Positions 15,501 through 20,400 of a stretch of 22,942 nucleotides of DNA are shown here, piece by piece. Both the position numbers and the translations under genes were made by a program. A model generated the notes under the pieces. The model worked only from the letters and a program-made list of their open reading frames with translations. It searched no databases and was not told the DNA's origin. The stretch's first letter is position 1; every line of letters begins with the position of its first letter. Source of the stretch: Phoronis ovalis (lineage: Eukaryota > Phoronida > Phoronidae); contig JAOXYB010082499.1 in the NCBI GenBank assembly GCA_028565635.1, forward strand, positions 1 to 22,942, written 5' to 3'.

Positions 15501-17268
15501 TCTGCATAAACAGTTAAATGCTGTTTACGTTCCACGTGTTTTTAGTAAATATTAATTACCTTTGATAAACAAAATTTGCATTAAATGAAAAGTCGCAGCT
15601 AATTTACCCAAAGAGGCCAGAGGTCAGTCTACACTCTAAAATATGAATGACTTCAAAGTGACATCATCAAATGTTCAAATGTACCTCAGATAAAATTAAG
15701 TTAACAAGGACAAGGGAATTGATTATATCGTATTTCGGATTTGGTAGTATTCCTAAAACAAAATCAGATCAAGTGAATACCCAGAGTTGTTTTAACTCTG
15801 TTATTAAACTGCAGGTTGTACTTGTCTTTAAATTATTTGACAGCCATTAGACAATCTAATTGTGGTTTCAAATAAAAATATATATAATTGAATTGCTGTT
15901 GTCAACATACAAATGCAAATTGTAATTCCTAGATATGTTTGAATACATTTTTTGTTATAATTTATTCACGTGACTAATACATCACGAAGACTGATGAAAA
16001 TGTACACATGTTTTACATATTAAACACGTGTTTATAGATTACATAATAGTTTATCAAAGTACTGAGTTATTTGAATTATTGATAAATTCGGCTTTCTTGA
16101 AACGCCAATTTTTCTCACAAGTTCCAGCTACAGACGACGAGATCAGAAAAACAGATGAACGAGTGTAAATTCTGGCAAACATATGACACATGAACTCTCT
16201 AACTTCAACGTTCTTAATTTTGAATCATCCATTTAGGCCATATAGTATCTAGAAATATTTCCTTCAGTTTTAATTAAGCTTGCAAAGCGAACCCGGGACT
16301 TATAAATGGGGCACTAAAATCCAGCAAGTCGACTCTTTACAAAATGAAGGGTTTGGATTTTATCAGTCTAGCTGAAAATACACAAAGTGCAAACAAATAA
16401 TTGTTTATATCTAGGACATTTAAAACTCTTAAGAGTTTTATATATCTTAGTTTATATTCAATATACTATGTTACGGAAACCCTGGGACGAAAACATTAGC
16501 GCACACTAAGCATGGTGCGATATGGCGATGTGGTGTCAGCAACTACCATTGCGCATGCTTACATAACATTATATTAGCACATGTAAACCTCTTAGTACTG
16601 TAATCTATAAAGGTTTATTTCCTTATCATAATGAGCAATTGAAACCTTTGATTTACCGTGTATCAAAGTACGGCTATTATTTTTTCCTACAAGTAAAAGA
16701 GGCTACAATGTATACCCATTTCTAATGTACGCATATCTGCATTTTCATCAATTAGTAACTAAAAAACCTTTTTACTCAAATGGAGTTGCGCCCCTGGCAG
16801 TTATTGTCATACGAGCCTACTCTTCCTAATTTTGCAGGTATTTCGGTATGCTTTTTGTATTTATTTGCACTGATCCTGAACCACTTAACGTGTGTTAAAT
16901 GCATGGTAAAATATTTGAATTCATTTGTCCTGCACCGACCTTTGAACTAAGCAAACAGATGGCAATTCCAAGGAATGTAATCCATCACTCTGACACGGAC
17001 TATATTTCACGCACATTTATATTATTGGGGTGATGCGGTTATGGCGTATTTCTAGACTCGATGCTGGCAATAATTTTAAGACTTTTAAAACAAAATCAAA
17101 AAATAAATACTTCAAAATACAATTTTTCATGATGCACAAATAACCAATTCCGATGCTATTTATATGAAATGTAAAAGGTTACATACCGTTTAAAATTCCA
17201 GCTTGTATTAAAACTATTAACTGACTTAAAGCCAGAAAGCTTTTCACAATATCCATTGTCCAATTCAT
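409..17268 (-). CDS. Fibrillar procollagen alpha chain, clade A-like, 5' portion (22 exons, 3' end outside window)
   Basis: This gene encodes a secreted procollagen chain that trimerises in the ER and forms extracellular fibrils. Joining 17187-17268, 13153-13368, 12821-12840, 12419-12511, 12130-12291, 11439-11591, 10578-10685, 9795-9893, 8655-8708, 8534-8587, 7642-7839, 7056-7361, 5801-5908, 4947-5054, 3935-3979, 3463-3723, 3081-3233, 2698-2850, 2267-2320, 1783-1836, 1244-1405 and 409-570 gives 2805 nt (935 codons) without a stop. Every junction is GT-AG on the minus strand. Domain order is signal peptide, VWC, minor helix, telopeptide, main helix starting GPMGPRG. Gly occupies every third position for all 744 main-helix residues, with no Cys or Trp. 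Recalled vertebrate alpha1(I) aligns along the whole length. The remaining roughly 100 triplets and the COLFI domain should lie to the left. Clade B and C chains carry a TSPN/LamG-type N-domain rather than VWC, so clade A is the better fit. The exact orthologue is unknown. Confidence 0.95.
571..1243 (-). other. Intron 21
   Basis: 673 bp between exons 21 and 22. A short minus-strand stretch near 1100-1128 reads SAGKPGTS and then a stop; I regard it as chance. Nothing else recognised. Confidence 0.85.
1244..1405 (-). CDS. Exon 21: main helix, 162 bp, two GFPGER motifs
   Basis: Eighteen triplets from [10 protein letters not shown] to [15 protein letters not shown] occurs at 1316-1333 in the context [16 protein letters not shown], and again as the last six codons (1244-1261). 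The 162-bp length is a classical collagen exon size. GTKGES aligns with GDKGES of vertebrate alpha1(I). The acceptor is cccag|GGTGCA and the donor AGG|gtaaga. Confidence 0.96.
1783..1836 (-). CDS. Exon 20: main helix, 54 bp
   Basis: Six triplets, [18 protein letters not shown]. The terminal GKDGLR, continued by GAPGVI in the next exon, aligns with GKDGVRGLTGPI of vertebrate alpha1(I), a strong register anchor. Acceptor ttcag|GGTGAA; donor AGG|gtaaga. Confidence 0.93.
1909..1935. repeat. Inverted repeat (hairpin) in intron 19
   Basis: CCCGACTTG (1909-1917) and CAAGTCGGG (1927-1935) are perfect 9-bp arms around a 9-base loop. The GC-rich arms stand out in an AT-rich intron. They may be a remnant of a mobile element end, but no second end was found. 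Confidence 0.55.
2267..2320 (-). CDS. Exon 19: main helix, 54 bp
   Basis: Six triplets, [19 protein letters not shown] unit-size collagen exon with acceptor ttag|GGTCTT and donor AGA|gtgagt. GLPGEN resembles the weaker integrin-binding GxPGEN/GER family of motifs. Confidence 0.93.
2698..2850 (-). CDS. Exon 18: main helix, 153 bp, likely extra relative to vertebrate alpha1(I)
   Basis: Seventeen triplets from [13 protein letters not shown] to GDAGVP. It contains [16 protein letters not shown]. In my alignment to recalled vertebrate alpha1(I), about 18 triplets are inserted between flanking anchors, and this exon accounts for 17 of them. Acceptor cttag|GGTGAC; donor CCT|gtaagt. Confidence 0.95.
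3081..3233 (-). CDS. Exon 17: main helix, 153 bp, begins with GFPGER
   Basis: Seventeen triplets from [13 protein letters not shown] to GEGGPR. GFPGER at 3216-3233 is main-helix residues 499-504, almost the same place as the integrin-binding GFOGER at residue 502 of vertebrate alpha1(I). The downstream GANGAPG also matches. The last triplet GPR joins the next exon's GDR to make an RGD. Acceptor ttag|GGATTC; donor CGA|gtaagc. Confidence 0.95.
3463..3723 (-). CDS. Exon 16: main helix, 261 bp
   Basis: Twenty-nine triplets from [10 protein letters not shown] to GPPGET, with [13 protein letters not shown] in the centre. The length equals four 54 plus one 45 units. Gly-X-Y is perfect throughout. 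The acceptor is gctcag|GGTGTA after an A/T-rich tract, and the donor is ACG|gtaggt. Confidence 0.96.
3935..3979 (-). CDS. Exon 15: main helix, 45 bp
   Basis: Five triplets, [15 protein letters not shown]. This is the classical 45-bp collagen exon. The acceptor tttgtag|GGGGAC and donor AGA|gtaagg are clear. It is isolated by a 967-bp intron upstream and a 211-bp intron downstream in transcript order. Confidence 0.92.
3980..4946 (-). other. Intron 14
   Basis: 967 bp of AT-rich sequence between exons 14 and 15. I searched it for Gly-X-Y frames on the minus strand and found none. Confidence 0.85.
4947..5054 (-). CDS. Exon 14: main helix, 108 bp
   Basis: Twelve triplets from [13 protein letters not shown] to GSDGGG. 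The terminal GGG triplet is unusual because it lacks side chains at X and Y and may be a flexible point in the helix. The acceptor is tag|GGACCA and the donor GGG|gtaaga. Confidence 0.94.
5055..5800 (-). other. Intron 13, with a purine-rich interior (about 5160-5660)
   Basis: 746 bp. The middle is unlike neighbouring introns: the plus strand is strongly G+A rich, with a 6-bp hairpin (GAGGCG/CGCCTC, 5498-5515) and a Pol III B-box-like GGATTCGAATCTC (5388-5400). This could be a decayed inserted element, but I found no terminal repeats. No missing collagen exon was found here, although the helix register shifts across this intron. Confidence 0.7.
5801..5908 (-). CDS. Exon 13: main helix, 108 bp
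   Basis: Twelve triplets from [13 protein letters not shown] to [22 protein letters not shown] aligns with GSRGFPGADGVAGPKG of vertebrate alpha1(I). Acceptor tacag|GGTATT; donor CAA|gtaagt. The register with alpha1(I) shifts by five triplets between this exon and the next. Confidence 0.95.
5909..7055 (-). other. Intron 12
   Basis: 1147 bp, of which 508 bp are the perfect tandem duplication at 6120-6627. The remainder is plain AT-rich sequence. Confidence 0.85.
6120..6627. repeat. Perfect 254-bp tandem duplication
   Basis: Bases 6120-6373 are repeated at 6374-6627 with no difference that I could find by reading both copies, plus one further shared base at 6628. The unit runs from GTTAAGGTATATATG to GAATGTTATGTTT. 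The unit has no terminal repeats and no coding content. Lack of divergence means a very recent duplication or an assembly error such as a misjoined haplotype. Confidence 0.93.
7056..7361 (-). CDS. Exon 12: main helix, 306 bp, the largest helix exon here
   Basis: Thirty-four triplets from [10 protein letters not shown] to [26 protein letters not shown] and GTRGARG align in register with vertebrate alpha1(I). The length equals four 54 plus two 45 units, so several ancestral introns appear to be missing. No interruption of Gly-X-Y occurs. The acceptor is cttag|GGTAAC and the donor AGA|gtaagt. Confidence 0.96.
7362..7641 (-). other. Intron 11
   Basis: 280 bp, AT-rich, with standard splice sites. 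No other feature seen. Confidence 0.85.
7642..7839 (-). CDS. Exon 11: main helix, 198 bp
   Basis: Twenty-two triplets from [10 protein letters not shown] to GEAGMP, with [16 protein letters not shown] in the middle. That segment aligns with GPPGFPGAVGAKGEAG of vertebrate alpha1(I), six triplets further along here. The length equals two 54 plus two 45 units, suggesting fused ancestral exons. The acceptor is ttag|GGCCAG and the donor CCG|gtaagt. Confidence 0.95.
7840..8533 (-). other. Intron 10, carrying a MITE-like insertion
   Basis: 694 bp, of which 321 bp (8176-8496) are the element described separately. The rest is AT-rich and featureless. Confidence 0.85.
8176..8496. mobile_element. MITE-like non-autonomous DNA element with TIRs and target-site duplication
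   Basis: The left end CCCGGGGGTACTCAAGTTA (continuing into a T run, 8176-8200) is an imperfect inverted copy of the right end (8474-8496), which reads CCCCGGGAGCACTCATGTT and then a T run on the minus strand. The hexamer TCACAT lies directly outside both ends (8170-8175 and 8497-8502), which fits a target-site duplication. The 321-bp interior is AT-rich, has repeated GGATTGG-like words and no long reading frame. Such elements are moved by a transposase supplied elsewhere. The superfamily is not identifiable by eye. Confidence 0.75.
8534..8587 (-). CDS. Exon 10: main helix, 54 bp, possible duplicate of exon 9
   Basis: Six triplets, [18 protein letters not shown]. Acceptor ctcag|GGTTC and donor ACT|gtaagt. 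It contains the only Tyr I found in the visible main helix. Relative to recalled vertebrate alpha1(I), one 18-residue block is extra in this part of the helix, so this exon or exon 9 may be the gained one. Confidence 0.93.
8655..8708 (-). CDS. Exon 9: main helix, 54 bp
   Basis: Six triplets, [18 protein letters not shown]. This is the unit 54-bp collagen exon, with acceptor ttag|GGACC and donor TCT|gtaagt. Only 67 bp separate it from the next exon, whose peptide has the same GxTGxxGVxGRxG pattern, suggesting an old tandem exon duplication. Confidence 0.93.
8709..9794 (-). other. Intron 8
   Basis: 1086 bp. Plus-strand reading frames (for example 8868-9140, and a further stretch around 9230-9360) are somewhat open, but I recognise no domain; they may be chance or remnants of an inserted element. 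No collagen-like sequence. Confidence 0.75.
9795..9893 (-). CDS. Exon 8: main helix, 99 bp, contains RGDS
   Basis: Eleven triplets from [10 protein letters not shown] to GPPGPL. The 99-bp length is a classical 54+45 fibrillar-collagen exon size. It contains GERGDSG, an RGDS tetrapeptide within the helix, and a charged Glu/Lys stretch typical of fibril-packing segments. The acceptor is ctag|GGT and the donor CTT|gtaagt. Confidence 0.95.
9894..10577 (-). other. Intron 7
   Basis: 684 bp, AT-rich. A small plus-strand open frame (10267-10461) has no recognisable similarity. No other feature seen. Confidence 0.8.
10578..10685 (-). CDS. Exon 7: main helix with GTKGHR cross-link site
   Basis: Twelve triplets (108 bp) ending GLPGTKGHR. 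The Lys codon at 10587-10589 is residue 84 of the main helix. Vertebrate alpha1(I) has GMKGHR with Lys at residue 87, the hydroxylysine that accepts the C-telopeptide aldehyde. The one-triplet shortfall lies inside this exon or at its boundary. The exon also contains GESGRDG and GMQGIRG. It is the only main-helix exon in the window with His. Confidence 0.96.
10812..10842. repeat. Hairpin related to the palindrome at 16421
   Basis: Arms GATATATAAAACTC and GAGTTTTGTATATC (14 bp, one mismatch) flank a 3-base TAA loop. The core AAAACTCTAAGAGTTTT and the following TATATCCTAG recur with few changes at 16423-16450, so this is a dispersed repeat. Confidence 0.7.
10946..11201. repeat. 48-bp minisatellite interrupted by an assembly gap
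   Basis: Two complete identical 48-bp units (11073-11120 and 11121-11168) begin GTACTGAACCCACTAAATCC and end GCTATGTAGA. A partial third copy starts at 11169, and a partial copy (10946-10972) precedes the Ns. The unit length is divisible by three, which creates long spurious reading frames through the array. The true copy number is unknown. Confidence 0.92.
10973..11072. other. Assembly gap of 100 N
   Basis: Exactly 100 Ns, a conventional placeholder for a gap of unknown size, lying inside the 48-bp tandem array. Confidence 0.97.
11439..11591 (-). CDS. Exon 6: first main-helix exon
   Basis: Seventeen triplets (153 bp), starting [13 protein letters not shown] and ending GVPGKD. GPMGPxG is the usual opening of a clade A main helix. 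It is rich in Pro and Gly ([10 protein letters not shown]), as expected for a helix-nucleating end. The acceptor is cag|GGACC and the donor GAC|gtaagt. All helix exons from here on begin with a complete Gly codon and end after a complete triplet. Confidence 0.95.
11592..12129 (-). other. Intron 5
   Basis: 538 bp between the telopeptide exon and the first main-helix exon. AT-rich, nothing else seen. Confidence 0.85.
12130..12291 (-). CDS. Exon 5: end of minor helix and N-telopeptide
   Basis: This 162-bp exon encodes eight triplets ([24 protein letters not shown]) and then 30 non-helical residues from [12 protein letters not shown] through [13 protein letters not shown] to LHAQV. The proline-rich end of the minor helix is typical. 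The NDKAGGA segment resembles the vertebrate type II telopeptide FDEKAGGAQ, whose Lys is oxidised by lysyl oxidase; the Lys codon here is at 12175-12177. The telopeptide is longer than the 17 or so residues of vertebrate alpha1(I) and ends exactly at the exon boundary. Confidence 0.93.
12419..12511 (-). CDS. Exon 4: linker and start of the minor triple helix
   Basis: This 93-bp exon encodes 31 residues: ten of linker ([10 protein letters not shown]) and seven Gly-X-Y triplets, [21 protein letters not shown]. The acceptor is tttcag|GAAGTA and the donor GAACGG|gtgagt. It opens the N-propeptide collagenous domain that trimerises independently of the main helix. The last triplet joins the next exon to form GERGDS. 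Confidence 0.92.
12821..12840 (-). CDS. Exon 3: 20-bp micro-exon (linker)
   Basis: On the minus strand the sequence runs ttttcag|20 bp|gtaagttt. The exon encodes the last two bases of Ser and then KDESAA. It is needed to convert the phase-1 end of the VWC exon to the phase-0 start of the next exon. The acidic, low-complexity linker fits the region between VWC and the minor helix. It is too short to detect by coding potential; the call rests on exact splice sites and frame restoration. Confidence 0.8.
13153..13368 (-). CDS. Exon 2: VWC (chordin-type) domain of the N-propeptide
   Basis: This 216-bp exon encodes about 72 residues with exactly ten cysteines in VWC spacing: GEC, then [20 protein letters not shown], and the terminal ECCPMC. 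In vertebrate type IIA procollagen this module binds BMP/TGF-beta family ligands; binding here is inference only. Both flanking introns are phase 1 (G|AT completes Asp; A|GT completes Ser), so the exon is symmetric and removable in frame. The acceptor follows a T-rich tract and is duplicated six bases apart (see findings). The domain lies directly after the signal peptide, as in clade A collagens. Confidence 0.95.
13656..13715. repeat. 25-bp direct repeat, two copies
   Basis: TTTATACTTTTCATTTAATA followed by ATCAA occurs at 13656-13680 and again at 13691-13715, separated by TTAATTAATG. A simple local duplication. Confidence 0.85.
16421..16440. repeat. Perfect 20-bp palindrome
   Basis: TAAAACTCTTAAGAGTTTTA equals its own reverse complement. 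It shares its core and right flank (TATATCTTAG) with the hairpin at 10812-10846, so the two are probably copies of one repeat family. Confidence 0.8.
17187..17268 (-). CDS. Exon 1: start codon and signal peptide
   Basis: This exon encodes 27 codons plus one base. The peptide begins [11 protein letters not shown], followed by a hydrophobic core ([13 protein letters not shown]), and ends ILN, a typical ER signal peptide. The donor is G|GTATGT, leaving phase 1. The first ATG (17266-17268) has a purine at -3. A second in-frame ATG at codon 5 (17254-17256) has the stronger context, A at -3 and G at +4, and would still give a normal 23-residue signal. An in-frame TAG (17272-17274) sits just upstream, so the frame cannot start earlier in this exon. 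The signal-peptidase site is not obvious; cleavage near ILN-DAG is possible. The 5' UTR continues rightward but its end is not visible. Confidence 0.85.
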
Positions 17269-17282
17269 GTCCTAGCACATGA
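17265..17282 (-). promoter_or_regulatory. Two-codon upstream ORF and start-codon hairpin
   Basis: On the minus strand ATG TGC TAG (17272-17280) is followed after three bases by the main ATG (17266-17268). TCATGT (17277-17282) and ACATGA (17265-17270) form a 6-bp stem with loop GCTAGG, so the upstream AUG lies in one arm and the start AUG in the other. Vertebrate COL1A1, COL1A2 and COL3A1 mRNAs have a stem-loop around the start codon, bound by LARP6. Whether this is analogous is inference; the stem is short and CATG is itself palindromic. It applies only if transcription starts upstream of 17282. Confidence 0.45.
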
Positions 17283-17458
17283 CAGTCTATAGAGAGTAAA
17301 ATTGATTATTTACAATGCTTTTCCGCTGAAGGTTCCCGTGCTACCAGCTGTAGTTTGCTAGCAAACACCCGAGATACCAAACAGCTATGTAGTATGCACC
17401 ACGATGAGTGCTGTAGTTCTATTTCACTATGGCTCACAAGCGAAACAAATAACCGCCC

Positions 17459-17499
17459 ATTGGGTTTTATTCCCTGACTAGGACAGCCCCCTGACCAAT
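17459..17499 (-). promoter_or_regulatory. Candidate promoter: CCAAT motifs and AATAAAA
   Basis: About 190-230 bp upstream of the start codon, CCAAT lies on the minus strand at 17459-17463 (context ACCCAATGGGCGG) and on the plus strand at 17495-17499. An AT-rich AATAAAA (17465-17471) lies between them, at a distance from the second CCAAT that could suit a TATA-like element. CCAAT boxes bound by NF-Y are established in vertebrate type I collagen promoters. No transcription start can be read from sequence alone. Confidence 0.3.
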
Positions 17500-20400
17500 G
17501 AGAAGTGAGATATTCTTATTAAATCAAGATGACGTTTGATGAACAGGTTGGGGGACTGACTGAAGAAAATGATTGAAAACATAAAAAAGGAAAAAAGGAA
17601 ATTTAATATTAGTAAAGGCTATTGCTACCAAATGTTAAAACGTTTGAGGTCAGATACCCAGACGGTCTAAATTCTGGAGCGAATTTGAAAAAGAAAATTG
17701 TAGCCGGTTGGTTCAACAACTGCGTACGATTGTAATCATTCCTTGTGCGGAATGTATCTTGGCAAGTTGGAATGCATCGTAATTTAATTTGCGGACCAAG
17801 AGACGGGACAAAGGCCTCCTGCGGTTTATATATGTTAAATCTACAAACGTTTGTAGCCGGTTTGTAGCATTAAGAAAGTGTGTACTTTTTGGCAATTTGT
17901 TTTTTTCGAACGAAATTCAGCCTCTAAATTTTGAATTTTTTGAAATATCAATATTTACGTTGTATGCATCTTACTTAAAGATACAAATATCACTTAATTA
18001 TTGTTTACAGTTATTGTTAATGAAGCAGTCATAGTTGGTATTATGCATACATACTTGAAGGAAATAACTTTACTAAACATTATGAATTATTCCCTACATT
18101 TAGGTTCAACACGACATTCTTAATATACTTTACTCATACCTACGACTAGTAAAATGAAAAACGATAATTTTTTCAGCCTTCTTAGGTAAAGGTACTACTA
18201 CTATTTCATAAGTCAGTATACTGTGATATACTTAGTGGGGTATTTAGATCGTAGTTCCTGTCAAGCTCAAACTATATGTTTTAACAAAAACTGACAGAAA
18301 CAACAACTTTTTCATCTGCCGACTGTTTTCCCACGAAAATTCGACCCTGGATGTTAGATTATTAGGATGTAATTAACATTACCGTCGCGGTTAGTTTTTT
18401 GCATTAGGCCAAAACAAAAAAAATCCGATTCAACTTGAACTGGCTGGCAACGCTGGTAACATCAGATTAAAATGAGTGTGTAAAAAGTGTTTAGTGTGCA
18501 CGCACAACGTATAAGATTTGATGTGTAACTCATGCGAAAATATAATCCCAACATAAACAGGTGCTAGTGGCCCTTCTAATCGTCCGAATGTGATGTCACA
18601 TATTCCGAAAAGACAAATTAAAGTGCAAGGTATGGCGTCAAAAGGAGAGTCGCTTATCTATCAATCAAACTGTATTTAAAATACCATATTTCCGTTATTT
18701 TCTGTTCAAAACATTTTTTAATCCTGTTTAATACGCAATTTGTCACATGATGTTTTACACCCTAATGTGTCATGTTGGCTAACAATTTCTATACAGTCTT
18801 TATCGTGGCCTTTGTTATGTTGGAACTTTTGCTGTTTTACCAGCAGTAACGTCGCACACGTGTGAGGATCACGTGAGAGCAAGTACCAATATGAATAATG
18901 GCAGACGGCTATGTATGCATATTAACTGAAGGATAATTGAATTTTACAAGTTGAATTTTCGTGAGTCGAGACCTTGTTGCAAATAAATACTTTTAATGAT
19001 AGTTTTTCACATCTATACAATGATTTCATACGTATGTCGTCTGTTTACCTGAAAATGGAATAGAGAGCTGAGGTGGTCTGACCTGGGATTTGAGGTGATG
19101 ATAGTGCTTATTAATAGTAGCACGTTTGCCTGTCGCGCCAAACATCTTATTTCAAATCCAGTCATCAACAAGACAGTAACAAGGTGTAAAAACCAAGCTT
19201 TTTACATTAATTGTGTATCCCTCGTGACTCGGATAACTACGTTAAATTGAGGTCCTGTCCAGTCAGTCTCACTGGGTGATCAAAACGAACCATCGAGCAT
19301 AAAAAGCACCCACATTGAGCGAATAGAGAGATCGGCATTGCTTAGTTATGATCTGAAAAGTTTATAACTGGTTGACGAGTTCTCAAATGAAAACATTTGT
19401 GCACCATCAAACAGTTAATTAGTTAAAAGGATTTTGCCGAGTACTTTGTAAAACCAATCGAGAAGCCATAGCATAGAGTGCTTCAAACATAAATTACACG
19501 AGAACGGAATTTAAGAAGCTGTACTTTGACGTTGTAGCTCACTAGCTAGACGTGAAATATCCATGTAAAAAGTTACACGTATGTTGAAGGTCACAATATG
19601 TTTGAAGAATTCGATATTGAAAGTCACAATATTAAAAACTTTGTTTTTTATTTTTATTTTATCATAATTTTATTTTCTGACATTTTTTTAATCACAAAAA
19701 CAAAATAAATGTAAGAAATATGAAAAGTGAATGAGATCCAGGTATATTTGGATCACTCACTAAATAACGATTGTGTGAGCTGGCTGTATTTATTCGTTGG
19801 GGTGTTTTTTATTTTCGAAATGAAAGAAAGCCCACTTAACATCGTTGGTAGACTACAAAGTGTTCCAAGTTTAAGTTCTTTCTAAACAAAGGAGCAAAAG
19901 GTGCAAGTACTTGCAATCGCTCTGATTTTGTTTTACAGTGATTAGCGAACTACCTGCTGAAATGCAAACATTCTCGCACCTGGTGTCTATTATAGCCTTC
20001 ATTTATACAATAGTGGAACACGTGTTTTAATTGTTTTTAAAGAATTAGATTATTAAACACAATAAGACGAAAAGCGATGTTAAAAAGCATAACTAGCTAT
20101 TATACTGGCCTTAGGAAAGTATGCACAAGCCATATTTCCTAGGTGTCACGAAAGCAAGGAGATTATTATATCTCTTTATATAGTTTTACGGTACGTTACA
20201 AAGATCTAGCGACTCCATAAAGCAACAGCTTGTAAAATGAATGGACTGCACACACTTGGTAGCTCTGACATATACAATAGTAATACGTACATGCAGGCTA
20301 AAGCTGTTAAGTACAGGTTATGTTCCCTTATTAATAACGACATTTCAACACCGCTTTATGTTGGATTTTTAAAACTGTTATCAATAGCAGTCTCAATATT

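Larger units (their letters stand above)
13369..17186 (-). other. Intron 1 (3.8 kb)
   Basis: This is the longest intron, between signal-peptide and VWC exons. It is phase 1. It contains a 25-bp direct repeat (13656-13715), a 20-bp perfect palindrome (16421-16440) and three CACGTG motifs (15533, 15967, 16025). First introns of vertebrate type I collagen genes carry enhancers, so this is a natural place for regulatory DNA, but nothing here proves that. Several small open frames look random. Confidence 0.8.
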
